64,000 nt of DNA, taken from positions 214,332 through 278,331 of the forward strand of contig NW_006766893.1 in NCBI RefSeq assembly GCF_000275845.1, in the 5' to 3' direction. Below are positions 1 to 12,900 of the stretch, in pieces (positions within the stretch are counted from its first letter, which is position 1; each line of letters begins with the position of its first letter). The translations under genes were made by a program, and so were the position numbers. The notes under the pieces are model-generated. The model did not search any database and had not been told where the DNA came from. It worked only from the letters and a program-made list of their open reading frames with translations. This stretch comes from Dichomitus squalens LYAD-421 SS1. Its lineage: Eukaryota > Basidiomycota > Agaricomycetes > Polyporales > Polyporaceae.

Positions 1-506
1 GCAACAATATGTCAAGGTACGCCTCAAGCGTCACTTCGGGGATCGCACAACGGTACCACTAGTGCAAAACTCGGCTGAAAGCGAGGCTACTCATCTCCAA
101 TCTCTCGAAGGTAGGTAGCAAGATTATTAATAGAGTCTGTATATATCTCACGGTGATCACAGGCTCAACATCATGTACAGGTTCCCTGCGAGGTACTGCG
201 TCACATGGAGCCTTCGGTGATCTTGTAAGGCAGCATCAGTCCGAGGATACTGATTCAGAGGACGACCCGATCTTTCCTTCTGTTATCAAAATCAAGCTCG
301 AATCGCTCTTCTACTTCTCATGTCATTACTGGCAGAAACGGAGGGAAGATTCCGACATGACGGCATCATTAGATGAAGAGCTCGAGGTATGGAATATATT
401 GGACATGGATGCCGATGGAGAGCCCGCTACAGAGACTTCGGAGACAATAGATGGCGCATGGGGGAACCAGCCAGATGCATTCACTAGTGCAGTACTTGGA
501 ATATGA
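1..506 (+). CDS. 3' end of an unknown multi-exon gene (partial)
   Basis: Only the end of the gene lies in the window. An open frame starts at base 2, runs to a donor (GTAGGT) at about 111, resumes after an acceptor at about 162 and ends with TGA at 504-506. The joined frame has no stop. The tail is rich in Ser, Asp and Glu, with an acidic patch, a short Phe/Tyr-rich segment and an acidic C terminus. I recognise no domain, and the missing 5' part prevents naming a family. The consistent splice signals and the composition make a real coding tail more likely than chance. Confidence 0.4.
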
Positions 507-1419
507 TACATAGTTGCTGCACTGACAAAGGGGAGCGGCGAGAGTAGATGAGAGGGTAGGTGGAAGAAAGTGGGTTGGTGATACAGTTGTAGGGATCGGA
601 GCGCTGATTTGAGATTATTTACAGATAGCAGAGATGCTTGGGAAACTGTTGTGCAATGTTTGATGTCAAACGGATGAGTGGGGAGAGTTCGACAACTCAG
701 ACCGCGGGGAGGACGAGCAGACGGGTGAATTAGGCGCTGAGACGAACGGGTGAAAACGTCGAAGTTGGTGGGTCGCCGACAGGCGCGTGAGCGTGCGAAA
801 GTGTACCGTTCACCTTGTCGACATGTCGACGGGTTTACTATACCTGTAAACCTGGTCAACGGTTGCGTCGACCCGCACATCCCTGGGTGCAGAAGTGGAC
901 GACCAAGTAGCCGGGGACGTTACAAATGACGAGGAGGGTTTGTTACACCGATATCGGTTATACCAGGACCTTAGCTCATGGTCTGGGCCAGATGCCGGCT
1001 GCTCGACCTTTTGTGCGCCCTTGGCAAGTCTCAGCGATAGAGCATCTTCATGTGCGATCTTGACATATCTTGAATATTTCGTGTGTGAAGCGTGATTCAC
1101 CCTGACCCTGTCAATGCGCGCATTCGTTCGGTCCGTGGAGGAGACTGGTATGACCGAGCGACGTGGCGCAGGCGACGGTGAACGTTCGACGACTCTGTAT
1201 CCGGCTGAGCATACATGATAGAGACGCGACTAGCATTACAATGGACTAATACAGTCGTTTGCATATCAAACTGCAGTCCACGCGCGCGTGCCAGCGATGG
1301 TGGCACATTACATAATTTGATAGACGCCCGAAAGCAGACTCGGACGCATCAACGCCATTCCGTGTCGACTTCCGACTACATATCCACAACTTCCTCCCGT
1401 TCGAGTCGCGCACCTGTAT
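507..1419. other. Intergenic region with one isolated inverted-repeat end
   Basis: I see no supported gene here; the open frames are short and overlap one another. The only notable item is the transposon end at 1252-1277, annotated separately. Confidence 0.5.
1252..1277 (+). repeat. Solo copy of a transposon terminal repeat
   Basis: This stretch begins CAGTCGTTTGCATATCAAAC and directly follows a TA dinucleotide. It is the same sequence as the inward-facing ends of the element at 11810-12160. I found no matching inverted end within the next few hundred bases, so it looks like a truncated member of the same TA-targeting family. Confidence 0.6.
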
Positions 1420-2765
1420 ATGGCGTCTTCACTCAATCACCAGCCAGCTGAGTTGCAGCTAGACATACCCCTCGACGTCCAGCTAATGGTTATCGATGTC
1501 GTCGCGACTACTGACAATCCCTCTGACTTGAAGGCGTGCGCGGTGACATGCCGCGCCTGGCTTCCGGTAGCACGCTGCTACCTTTATCGTTATGTGGTTC
1601 TCAGCCGAGTGTTTCAAGTCAAATCGTTCTTCCGTGCTATGGCTTCAGCACCCGAGCTCGGTCCACTCGTTCAAACAATCTCCTTTCGCGATTTCCAGAC
1701 TTTCACAAAGGACGAGACATTAGCAACTGAGGAGCTTGTGTCAGACGTCAACGTTAAACACCCACTGTCGACCCTTACGAATTTACGAACACTGGTCTGT
1801 AGCGAGTTACGGTGGACGGCTGCTTCCACGCCTGCTCACTTCGTTTACGTGCCAACACGTGACTGCATTCACTATGGATGGCTGCTTCCTCAAGTACTAT
1901 ACCCAACTCAGCGACATCCTCCTATCGCTCCCTCATTTGGAGTCTCTCAGAATAAAACGGTTTGGGTACATGTTCAAGTCTCAGCACGAGCAAAACGCAC
2001 GTGCGTGCCATTGGCCTAAGCTGACACAAATCGAGGTGTGCACAGTGCGTACGTCCCATGCCCCCTTGCAAATATCTGATGGTCCTCTTGCTAGCTCTAC
2101 ATGCTACACAACCCTGTAGACATGATCCTTGACCTTCTGCATGCATATTCCGTTGAAGTCCTAAAACTCTCTGACGGCGATTGGGACCACCAACAAGAGT
2201 ATTCCGGTGAGTGCCCAGCCATATTCCGTCAGGGGTCCTTGCGCTGAAACCCGATGGTCACGTATCAGGGATATCACGATACACCTCGCTCCGCTCTATC
2301 GAGATCACAACCGCATGGCAGCTAGACCTTGTTCTGATTATTCAAGTCTTGTCTCACGTTCGGTCGACGCTGCTCGAAGATGCATCCATCACCGTATTCG
2401 TGTCGAATGCCTGGGAGAACGGGGGACCGAATCGGCAGGAAGTGCTGGCGCGGGTGCAGGACATTGGTGCCAAGACCGACGACATCCTGGCTGCGCCATC
2501 AGCCTTTCCCTCCCTCCGCCTTGTGAGCCTGACATATCTGCACGATAGTCTCGATGTATGTGACTTCGGTGAAGGCTTCCGTGAGGCTTTTCGTGAGGCT
2601 ATCGAATCAAGTCTGCCACGATGTCGGCAGCGTGGCATCTTGAGGACACAATTCCGTGAACGTAGGTCTTTCACGGCCCTTCATCGCTTTGAGTCTCGAC
2701 TCACGTTCATCTCCTCTCTGTGCTCAGGAAAAGACAACGAAGGGTTGTATGTTGGAATATGGTAA
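1420..2765 (+). pseudogene. Broken F-box/LRR-like protein gene
   Basis: The start at 1420 opens a protein whose first 60 residues resemble a fungal F-box: a PLDVQLMVIDVV-like helix followed by a conserved CAVTCRAWLPVAR segment. Leucine-rich stretches follow. Reading continues only by changing frame near 1840, again near 2075-2101, and at about 2203-2269, where a GTGAGT...CAG intron could account for the shift. The first two shifts have no splice signals, so the copy looks inactivated. F-box proteins recruit substrates to SCF ubiquitin ligases and are strongly expanded in basidiomycetes. The 2218-2435 part recurs inverted at about 51540-51750. An unusual but active intron pattern remains possible. 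Confidence 0.6.
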
Positions 2766-4141
2766 AAGAGGGGCAGGAATTCTCGGCTAGACGTACCACT
2801 CTTCCATCGACTATGATCAATATAGTCGCGGCTACCAACTCCCCAATGTCAAGGCATGTGAAGTGACATGATTTGCATGACTCGCTGCTGCTTGGTATCA
2901 CCTCTACCACGTCGTAGCATCAGCACGTCGACTGTCATGCAACCAGGCATATGGTTGATTGTAAATGGACGGCGGCCCTCACACCCCAAAATGCATCATG
3001 AGCTTGAGCCAGTTCCAAGACAACAGCAAGCAGAGGACCCGGATGATAGGCCGATAAAATGTCAAAGCTGTAGTCCTACTTAGTGAACGTCCTGTGGCAC
3101 ATGAGAGCTTAAACAAGCGGCTCATCTATACTGTGTTCATACTCACGTCAACCTCCTTTCCGGACCGAGCAAGGTCGACGAGCAACCCCTCTACGACCTC
3201 CGGCCTGGCGGCGCCGGCACTCAAGTACTCATGTCTCGGAACAGGCTCATCAAGTATGTCGGCTCGTCGACGCGGACCGAGAATCGAGAAAAGCACGGAT
3301 ATCTCGAAGCGTCGCTGAGCGCGCTCACGCACGCGCTGAACCCTTCGCCGCAGGAGGACAAGCATCCGGCCGGACAGACGAAGATGAAGGACAGCTGTTG
3401 GAGACACGGGAAAGGTGGCTCTCTGGGGCGGGCGAGAAGCTCGAGGAAAGCCGGCCACATGGAAGGCGTGGCGTGCGTGGCGCCTACAAACACGGACCGA
3501 GGCCTTCGTACACTCGTGTCATGTCTTCCTCTGCCAGTAAAGTTATTGGGACGTGTGGAGTCTAGCGTGTCCGGCCGGGGGACAGGATCATGAAGGCTTA
3601 TGACACAGTGCTCGAGTGAGGGGCCGAGCGTTGGTAGGAAAGGGTGCCACCCCATACATCCTCTCGCGATCTCACCATCCCCGCCATGTTACGATGGTAC
3701 TGTGAAAACCCACTATAGAGACTCGCGAGCTCAGCTGAATGGGATGAAGGGAAACGCGAACACCATTGGCGCTCCCCGTTCCGGGTAATCCCGTGTAGAG
3801 TTCATATGCCATGGCGCTAAAGAGCGTCTTGCCTCCACCTGTCTGGGTCGCATCTGCTGATGCTCAAATCGGTTACCTGAGCTTTGGGCTATGATGGTTT
3901 CTCATCTGGGTATGCAAGCGATGCGGACAGGCGAAGCACTCGCTGTATATAGAGGCTGATACGTCATACACTGGTGACCAGATAAGGTTCGTGCGCGGCT
4001 TATGGACTAGGTTTCGCTGTACTGAGCTTCTTGAAACAGTTCTGAGCTGGTGAGTTTTCTTCGAGGCCGATAGCGTGGCTCTCTCACCGCCTCCCAGTCT
4101 CCCGCCAATCTAGCTCCTCGACCAGCCCCGGGACTTCCCCC
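2766..4141. other. Intergenic region, possible F-box-like debris
   Basis: No gene can be modelled with confidence. On the minus strand, 3130-3655 holds two overlapping open frames with a leucine/cysteine-rich composition that could be the remnant of an F-box/LRR C terminus. No start, splice pattern or conserved motif supports this. The last 200 bases are presumably the promoter of the methyltransferase gene. Confidence 0.3.
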
Positions 4142-4834
4142 ATGGAGCCGTCCGCCTCCGTATACACGACCTTCAACCTGCGAGTCTACGACCTCGTCGT
4201 GCTCGTCTTCTCCAACATCTTCGCATGGCGCTGCTCTACTCGCTCCATACTCCTTCCCCTCTACGAACAACACCTCAAGGAGTCCACCGCTCACCTCGAG
4301 ATTGGGGCAGGCACCGGCTACTACCCCGCTGCAGCGGCCTCCTCCGGTGCCTTGTCGAAGACTAGGCTGGTCACTCTCTGTGATCTCAATCCCACCACCC
4401 TCGAGTATTCGAGGCAGCGCCTGGAGAAAGCGGGCTACCGAGGCTCGATCCAGACACTTGTCCACAACGTCTTCCAACCGCTTCCCGAGGACATGCACGG
4501 CAAGTACGACTCTGTCGTGCTGTACTACCTCTTCCACTGCCTCCCGGGCTCCTTTCCTCGAAAGGCGATAGACGTCCTCGCGAACGTCGTCCCCGCGCTC
4601 TCGCCGGACGGCGTGGTCTACGGATCCACCGTCCTGGGGCAGGGAGTGGCGCACAATTGGCTGGGCAGGAGGCTCATGGGGCTGTACAACAGGAAGGGCA
4701 TCTTCGGCAATGTCGGTGATTCGGTGGACGGTCTCCGACAGGCTCTGGAGGAAGCGTTCGAGGAATCTTCGGTGGAGGTTGTTGGAGTTGTGGCGCTGTT
4801 CGAGGGGCGGAAGCCGAGGGCCATCAACACGTGA
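4142..4834 (+). CDS. SAM-dependent methyltransferase (small, single exon)
   Basis: A complete 230-residue protein in one exon, with a good start context (CCCCCATGG). Residues around 55-62 form the glycine-rich SAM-binding motif I (LEIGAGTGYY). An acidic residue ending the next strand (TLCDLNPTTL) fits the ribose-binding motif II, and a DSVVLYYLFHCLPG segment fits motif IV/post-I. The family is the class I Rossmann methyltransferases common in basidiomycete genomes, often near secondary-metabolism or membrane-protein genes; the substrate cannot be told. Its last half is duplicated, inverted and decayed at about 19.8-20.25 kb. In both places it sits next to the DUF6534-type gene, with about 1.2 kb between them in arm A. 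Confidence 0.85.
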   Translation: MEPSASVYTTFNLRVYDLVVLVFSNIFAWRCSTRSILLPLYEQHLKESTAHLEIGAGTGYYPAAAASSGALSKTRLVTLCDLNPTTLEYSRQRLEKAGYRGSIQTLVHNVFQPLPEDMHGKYDSVVLYYLFHCLPGSFPRKAIDVLANVVPALSPDGVVYGSTVLGQGVAHNWLGRRLMGLYNRKGIFGNVGDSVDGLRQALEEAFEESSVEVVGVVALFEGRKPRAINT

Positions 4835-6003
4835 TAGATCCCTATCGTATGCCGAACTCTCTTGCCCTTCACGGCGCTGTCACTCATTCCTCCGTACTTG
4901 CAGGAGGGTGCTTTGTTCTAGTACGCTGCACGGGATGCAGGAAAAGATGTCGCCTCAATCACCTCACAGCCTTCGAGGCCTCGTGTGCGAGTCCTGTGGG
5001 GCATGTCGTCCGCTTGATTTGAGCTCACTACCGTTCAATCGTCCTTGCATGAAAAAGGCCGTTCCTATCTTTGATCCGCCCCGAAGTGAGCTTCTTCGCC
5101 CTGAAGTTCGGTGGAAGGGTTCTCTTTGGGTCATCTTGGCCCTTGCCATTGGTTTGGGGTTGCAATATCGTAATCGGAATTGAATGCCTTCTTCCGAGGC
5201 CCGCAAGATTTCCGCGCCCATTCTTGGCTGTGCACATCCACGTCGTGGTGTTCTCGCTGCGGTACGCTCTCAATACCATCGTTTACTTTATCCAGTTCAA
5301 GTTCAATTGCGCTGGGGCGGGTTAACCTAGAACCTGCCACATTGCCTCCGACACCGCCAGCGCATCAACTTTGACTCTTGTCTTCTACAGCGTTTGTAGC
5401 CACACCATGAACCGCCCTCAAATAGGGTTTCGAGTCCGATGATAAAGTCTATCGAAGGGGTCGAGGTCAGAACCCTTCCCACACCCTGCCGTACAAATGA
5501 AGACACACGCCCGCCTCAATACTCATGCACTCAATTTGCGCCCGTCGAATGTTTCACGAAGCCCTGCAAGTCGGTAGGTTCACGAGTTTCTGCCGGCAGT
5601 TTCAGAGTTCGTCATTGATCACAGCCAATGATGATATAGCGGCGATCGAGGGACGTGGTGCGGTTCGAAGATAATGCGTCCCAGCCCGTCAATAACAGGC
5701 GCGACCCCTTCTTCGACATCAAACGCACAGGTCAGCTGCACTTCAGCGAACTGTCAACCGCAGGTGGCTCGGTTTCATCAGCAACATCCCACTGCTGATT
5801 ATGCGACTGATTGTTTGCTCCGCGTGGACAGGTCGAAGAATAGAAAGGTAATGCGACCGTGACGCTCATAGGGCATGAGGGCGACTTGCACACAAGAGAT
5901 CTCCTCATCCTTATGGCAATCACCCGGCATCTGTCAGCGTCACTTGGCTCGTATGTCTCATATAGGCTAACCTCGTGCAAGTCAAGGCCCAGTGATCACG
6001 GCC
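4835..6003. other. Duplicated spacer between methyltransferase and membrane-protein genes
   Basis: No convincing gene. The spacer is conserved with arm B (for example 5690-5790 against 19400-19510), which reflects shared duplication and not necessarily coding. Short open frames on both strands change freely between the copies. Confidence 0.4.
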
Positions 6004-8169
6004 ATGGCTACTGCGCCGCACGAGCTTACAGCGACCATCCTCGCGATGTCCGATAGGGCGGCATTCCCCCTGCCGGCTCTCGACAATACTTACGGGGCTC
6101 TGCTCCTTGGGACTTTCATTGGGCTCATGTGCGTCTCCTGGCCATGGCGGTCGAAATACCTTCTACTGACACGTCTTCGTGACAGGTTGTATGGCCTTAC
6201 CGTTCATCAGACCTACAGATACTTCAGGCTGTATCCGACCGACATCCCAGTCTTGGTCTATTTGGTGAGTACCTACACTTACGAAAAAATATGGACGCTA
6301 ACTCCCGAGATCGTGTAGGTCCTCGCGATCTTGTCAGTACAAGTGATTCCGCAGATTCTCCATCTTACACGTCAACAGGACAATCGAGACAGTGCATACA
6401 GCTATGATTATGGCTGCTTGGTGCGTATCCCTGTCAGCTGTCTCTTCAAACATATCTGAAGTATATCCCACTAGTTACTACCATCTCGTATCGAATTACT
6501 TCAATCCCATCACTCTTCTAGAGGGACACTGGTACGTTTAACGTCGAGGAGTCGGTCTTCCTCTTCGCTGATAGCCCTCGAAGGTCAACAAGGGTTAGTG
6601 TCAGATCAATCGTACACATGGGGAACGCTCAACTTTTATTTTTCCGGGCGGCTAGATCATAACCCCCACGTCGGTATGCAGCCGCAACCTTATACCTGCT
6701 AGATTACATCCTTTCTTACTATAAATTGGAATATGCTCACGCCCAGGGATTGTGCATCTTGGTTTGCCAAGCGTGAGGTTTGGATCGCTATTTCAACAAT
6801 CAGTCGCTTACACGTTTTCACTAGTTTCTACGCTCGTCGGGTGTGGTATGGTAGGTGAAAGGAGTTGATGTCAAGGAAAGTCTTGCGCTGAGATCTTTCA
6901 CAGTGGGTCATCAGTATAGATATATTGTCGGGGTTGCGGTGAGCAATTTTGCGCTGAATGGATTGCATCTCGGTGCTTACAAAGATATAGGGAGTCCTTA
7001 TGCTAGCCCTCCTAGGTTAGTACTGAGTAACCCCTCGCAGGAAACCTCACAATGATAGCGATGCTCCGCTCTCACTGGCAGCGTTCACCATCTGTAAGTG
7101 GCGGCAATGTCGTAAGCTGCGCTGCTTTGGCTGACGAGTTGCGTGTCGATCAGCTGCAACTGTTGAAGGGTGCGTTCCAGGTATCGATTATTAAGCATAG
7201 AGATCTGACGCGTTGACTGCCTTCATAGCTTCATCCTACCTTTGAGCGACTTCCATCGTGACAGCGTGAGTATTAGGGTCTCATCCCGAAACATAGATCA
7301 AAATCTGATTCGCGACCCTCAGTGGATGGTGTCTGTCCTGTTCAGCCTGGCGGTGGCCATAGACATACTCCTCACCAGCTCTTTGATCTTTGTGCTGGTG
7401 CGGAGCCGCACAGGATTCAAGCGGTTAGTGATGGTCCGTTACAAGCATATTATATACTGCTGATAGCGAGTATAGGACCGACTCTACCATCGATATTATC
7501 GTGGTATATGCCATCAATACAGGTGTGTGGCTCCAGTAGCATGCAGGGCGTGGTCTTCCTGAATCTATACAATGGCAGGGCTCTTGACAAGGTCAGTGCC
7601 TTGATGAACAGAGTCGTATTGTATGCCTTGCTGATCCAACATGGTCATGCACATATAGCATCGTCGGACTCCTCGGCGCCATATTTGTGAGCCCTCTCAA
7701 GACTCTACTCATGCCAGCCAGTCTTTGACGTCGGCTTCATAGGCCATCATCCTGCCAGGCAACTTCATATACATCGGAATCAGCATCGTTGCAACCAAGC
7801 TCTACGCAAACTCTGTCCTCGCAGTGTACGTCGCTCGTCTCTCGTTCCTCCTACGCTATGGTGTTGTCACTAACGTTTTCGCCCCACGTCATGCCTAGTC
7901 TCAATTCACGCCGCGCGCTGTCCGACCGTATGCTCGAAGGGTTTGAGATGGGCTCCTATGAGCCTCGAGGCCCTCGAGCGCGGCCTCACACAGTGGTCGA
8001 CACTTGGGATGTTCCTCAGTTCCCCGTTGATCTCCCATCCCGCGACACACACATAAGCTTCACAACGCCCACGGATACCAATTCCGACGACACAGCGTCC
8101 GGGGTCCGCGGTCTCCAGGCGAAGTCCGTGCTAAGTTCAGAGGCTCTCACTGTGAAGATGGCCGCTTGA
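6004..8169 (+). CDS. DUF6534-type seven-helix membrane protein
   Basis: The protein starts at ATG 6004. A first hydrophobic segment carries the family hallmark LDNTYGALLLGTF, followed after a 60-nt intron by LYGLTVHQTYRYFRLYP. Further exons encode an ETVHTA helix, a YYHLVSNYFNP segment, a SFYARRVW piece, RSRTGFKR at about 7412, an INTG segment near 7530, and a last helix with ATKLYANSVLAV. The tail LNSRRALSDRMLEG leads to a soluble Ser/Thr-rich end with stop at 8167-8169. This order matches the basidiomycete DUF6534 membrane-protein family, whose function is unknown. Most exon joints are clear, but 6540-6840 is hard to splice, so a subtle lesion cannot be excluded. Copy B at 17617-19191 is deleted internally. 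Confidence 0.7.
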
Positions 8170-8215
8170 GAGTAAAGCAATCGACCACCGTGCCCTGCTA
8201 CGCCATATCTATTAA

Positions 8216-8870
8216 AGAGATTGCCATGACTCTATGTATCGAGATGTGGACTATGCCGATGTTTTGCCTATTTATTCGGCTAAGTGTGCTTGCGGTTGTC
8301 CGCGATCGTGGCTGGCGCCCAAAAATACGCGCCTGAAGCCGCTCTGTTTCCTTACCGTAACCGCCGGGCCGACATCCCAATTTCTGTTACGAATGGTAGG
8401 ACGAACCCTCCAGGTACATAACTTGCCAACGTCGTGACTACCCCTGCGAAACTCCAGAATTGCTAGGGGAAGCCGGGGTGTAGAAGGGATGGCAGAACGA
8501 GCACATCGTCACCATCGGACTTTACTAGTACTACGAGTGTAATAGCATCATCGAGTCGAAGCTTTCCTTCTCCACCGCACGATCGACGACGGCATGCAGG
8601 ACCCGTACGAGATGGTAGGTCGGTGCTGACAGGCGGATCACAAGGTATTCATGGTCGCGTGGGGTAGCGGGGAAGACTCGTCCCTCAACTGGAACTGGAA
8701 ATTCTTAACGGTACATTAATATACTACCATTGAGAACTTGACTGACACAAGGCGGTTCCGGGGCGCCGATAGCGAAGCATTTTTCCCCATCACCTAACCA
8801 CTACAGAAGATCGCGAAATAGATCTGCATGCAGCAAAGCTGCAACCCTCCAAACTGATGACAAAATCGAC
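8216..8870. other. Intergenic, no gene seen
   Basis: The end of the inverted duplication arm is followed by unique sequence that forms the 3' flank of the peroxidase gene. No supported feature was found. Confidence 0.4.
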
Positions 8871-10139
<1,269 letters not shown>

Positions 10140-10200
10140 TGCTGAAGGTCAGAGATATGAGAGGTAATGGAGTGTCGGAGTCTTGAGGAACGTCGCGATT

Positions 10201-10289
10201 TGCACCCGCCTGTTTATATCACTGACACCTGTGCACAACAGTTTGCGATTCCTTGAGCCTACAGGTTGTCCGTCTGTACAGGTGCACCC
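10201..10289 (-). promoter_or_regulatory. Putative peroxidase promoter: TATA box and two metal-response-like sites
   Basis: A TATAAA lies on the minus strand at 10218-10213, about 75 bases before the peroxidase ATG. Two TGCACCC heptamers (10201-10207 and 10283-10289, plus-strand orientation) match the metal response element TGCRCNC reported upstream of several fungal Mn-peroxidase genes. Both are short and could occur by chance; no expression evidence is available here. Confidence 0.45.
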
Positions 10290-11081
10290 AATCACGATGT
10301 GCACATTCCGTGAGTGTGAACTGGGAGACCCACATAACGGAAGCGAGTTGCGGACCTGGCGCAGGGTATAACCGTCTCACACACTGCCGTCCGATATGAC
10401 ATAGCCGGTAAGCTATCCGACATGACAAGTATGCAGACGAACGGAGTTAAAAGAGGGCGAACGCTGCCTGTACACAATGCCCTGAATACGATCATGAGAA
10501 CTATGCTCATACGCGAGACGATCACAACGCACTGTTCGCAAGCGTACGGAAAAGAAGTGGAGTGGTCGTGGCATTGGTACTGGTGCCTGCGAGCACAGAG
10601 GCACACTCGCTGCCACACTAGTGCAACGCCAAGAAAAATGGTGCAATTTTGATGAGTAAATATGTAGGGTGATGGCGGGGATAGAGCATATACCGTATCT
10701 CTAATGCGTCTAGGAAGCGCAGAAGATGTGTAGCCTGTGAAAGTCAACACCTTGCAGCACCCTGTCCAACGCATCAAGCGAGGTTAAGGGCGTTCCGGCA
10801 TAAGACGTCTAGGATGCGCGTTTTCCTTGAGCATTAATGGGATGATAGCCGGATTTGATTCAAGTGAAGCTTGAACTGGAGAAGGCTCTGTGTACGCTTA
10901 AACTCTGACTGTGTGAGTGGTGCATACCCAGGTTGGGCGCAGAGAAAATAGACAGTCGACACGTTCGGTATTAGCCGGCACAGTCGGTCTTTCCCTATTA
11001 GGTGCATGTAGTTCGGGCATGGAGATCGCCCCGGTGCCGGACTCGCTCCCAGGGCAGAACGGATCACGAGGAATATCAATA
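10290..11081. other. Intergenic, no gene seen
   Basis: Upstream flank of the peroxidase gene with only short, overlapping open frames. It ends at the TA dinucleotide flanking the first inverted-repeat element. Confidence 0.4.
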
Positions 11082-11786
11082 GGGGTAGTCAAAGATGGCG
11101 GTTCGGTGGACGATTCGAGGGAACGATTCGGGAGACGATTCGAGAGGGGGGGAATCCGCGATTCTGGCAGAATCGCGTCGAATCGCCGGTGCGAGTCTGG
11201 AGGAGCACCGCCCACTCGAATCGCGATTCTCTGCACTCGATTCCCTCAGCCCGAGCTCGGATAAGCCCTCTTAAAATAGGTTATATGTCAAAATTTAATT
11301 GGGGTTTCTCTTAGCACGTCTTACTTACGAGCGACCATGGCCCTACTGCGAGCTTGCCGCTTCTCTATTTTTATCAGAATTGCTGGTCTACAGATTCCCT
11401 CCACCTTGTAGTGTCCAACCAGACCGAAAACCCTACTTTCTCAAAGTCCGGCCGTCTCACCTGGCAACCTGCTGATGGCTCTGGCACGAAGACCAGGAAT
11501 CGAGTGCGGCGTGTCTTGATGGACTGAATATATTTGCTCTGCGGGCCCGAGAGCTGTAACGAGGCATACTGTAGTACTTAGGGGAAGAACAACGCGGCAC
11601 GATTACCTAATCCCGATATCACAGACGCCCGTAGGCCTGACCGACTCAAGAATCTGCCCTGGAATCAACCCGTAGAAACGTGGGGTGGTCAAAGTGCCCA
11701 CACGAATCCAGGACGATTCCCTTCCACCGAATCGCTGCAGAATCGCTTGTCGAACCGTCCTCCGAAACGCCATCTTTGACTACCCC
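11082..11786. mobile_element. 705-bp inverted-repeat element, TA target duplication
   Basis: The left end starts GGGGTAGTCAAAGATGGCG and the right end is its inverse complement, both flanked by TA (11080-11081 and 11787-11788). Similarity continues less perfectly inward, with repeated CGATTCG-type motifs near both ends (11112-11190 and 11720-11760). It encodes no transposase. Size, ends and TA duplication fit a non-autonomous Tc1/mariner-like element (MITE). Confidence 0.75.
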
Positions 11787-11809
11787 TAATGTTCGTGGGA
11801 GTAAGATTA

Positions 11810-12160
11810 CAGTCGTTTGCATATCAAACTGCAGTGTCGTGCGCGCGTCGAGCCTGTTTGTTCGTGTTTGCTCCGCCGTCGGGTACCGGCTAGGACTGCC
11901 ACTTCGGTGGGTGCACCCTCAATGAAAACAGACAAAATCCCTAAAAAATGTCGTAGCGGGTTGATAGTACATACAGTATGGCCCCTAGCAATGCCTTGTT
12001 GGCTTTCAGTGCAGGAGAAGCTTTTTGTACTTGATGGCCACAATGGGTTGACGGAGGCCGGTCCCAAACAGGCAGAGAGGCGCTCGCTCACGGCGTTGCA
12101 AACACGGGCAAACAGCCCCGCGGCGCGCGCGTCGACTGCAATTTGATATGCAAACGACTG
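11810..12160. mobile_element. 351-bp inverted-repeat element, TA target duplication
   Basis: The left end begins CAGTCGTTTGCATATCAAAC and the right end is the inverse complement with small differences; pairing extends about 50 bases into CG-rich DNA. TA flanks both sides (11808-11809 and 12161-12162). It lies only 23 bases from the preceding element, and a third copy of its end lies at 1252-1277. No coding capacity was seen. Confidence 0.75.
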
Positions 12161-12162
12161 TA

Positions 12163-12900
12163 GTAGTGCGTGGCATACTTGCTGGGTAGGGTGTGTGCTC
12201 GTCGTGTTGCCTACGTCCGGTAACTGCCTCAGACGGCCTCCCGGTGAACGTGCTACTCTCACGACGACTACGCACGCAAACAGGCATTACCGAGGTGAAG
12301 CAGATATACTCTAGCATGCGTGTGGTCTCCGCCAAGAAAAGGAAGGCATGGTGTAAGGGACCAATGACTTTCCGACGTTGAGGAACAAATTCGGTTGCAT
12401 ATGGAGCTCGGCCAGCAAAGGCACACAACGAAACGTATTTTACTCAATCTCCGGCCATGATTTGTCAATATCGACAGTCACGTAGTGGCTGGCGCTTTGC
12501 GTGGTCCGAGGGCGTATCTGCATGCACGACTTACCATAGTGCCCATGAGAAGCGCATCGTCCCCTTCGACAACGCCCAAAGCCGCGGAGAGTGCTTATCG
12601 GAGACATATTACAAAGGGATGAGCTAAAATGAGGCAGAGACGAGGGCACGGAATGTCCATTACGCACGAACACATGAACGAGCCGTAGCAATTACAGCAG
12701 AGGATAGTGAATCAAGAGAACGACAGCGGACCACGAGAGAACCGGAAGGACAAGGACTAATCAAACGCGATACAGGAGAACCACTCCAGCCCTTCGCCTC
12801 GCCTCTCCCTCGCCTCTTCTCTAGCACCTACAACACCACAACACGAACCGCAAGCGCCCCGCGCGTCGCCGCTGGCCTACCCCTCCAACCTCAGACGCGC
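12163..12900. other. Intergenic, 3' flank of the TMEM184-like gene
   Basis: No gene is supported. Short open frames on both strands do not show conserved motifs. Confidence 0.4.

Larger units (their letters stand above)
4497..8215 (+). repeat. Arm A of a large inverted duplication
   Basis: This stretch is similar throughout to the minus strand of 17565-20254. Homology begins inside the methyltransferase gene (about codon 118), continues through the intergenic DNA and the membrane-protein gene, and ends about 45 bases after its stop codon. Arm A is about 1 kb longer, mainly because arm B has lost about 580 bp matching 6990-7575. Confidence 0.8.

Noticed and set aside
326..880. A 184-codon minus-strand frame opposite the partial left-edge gene
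   Set aside because: Overlaps the better supported plus-strand tail and lacks any motif.
3094..3655. Possible independent F-box/LRR gene on the minus strand
   Set aside because: Two overlapping frames with leucine-rich composition but no start, splice pattern or F-box; left as intergenic debris.
4007..4654. A 215-codon minus-strand frame over the methyltransferase
   Set aside because: Shadow of the plus-strand gene, which has the SAM-binding motifs.
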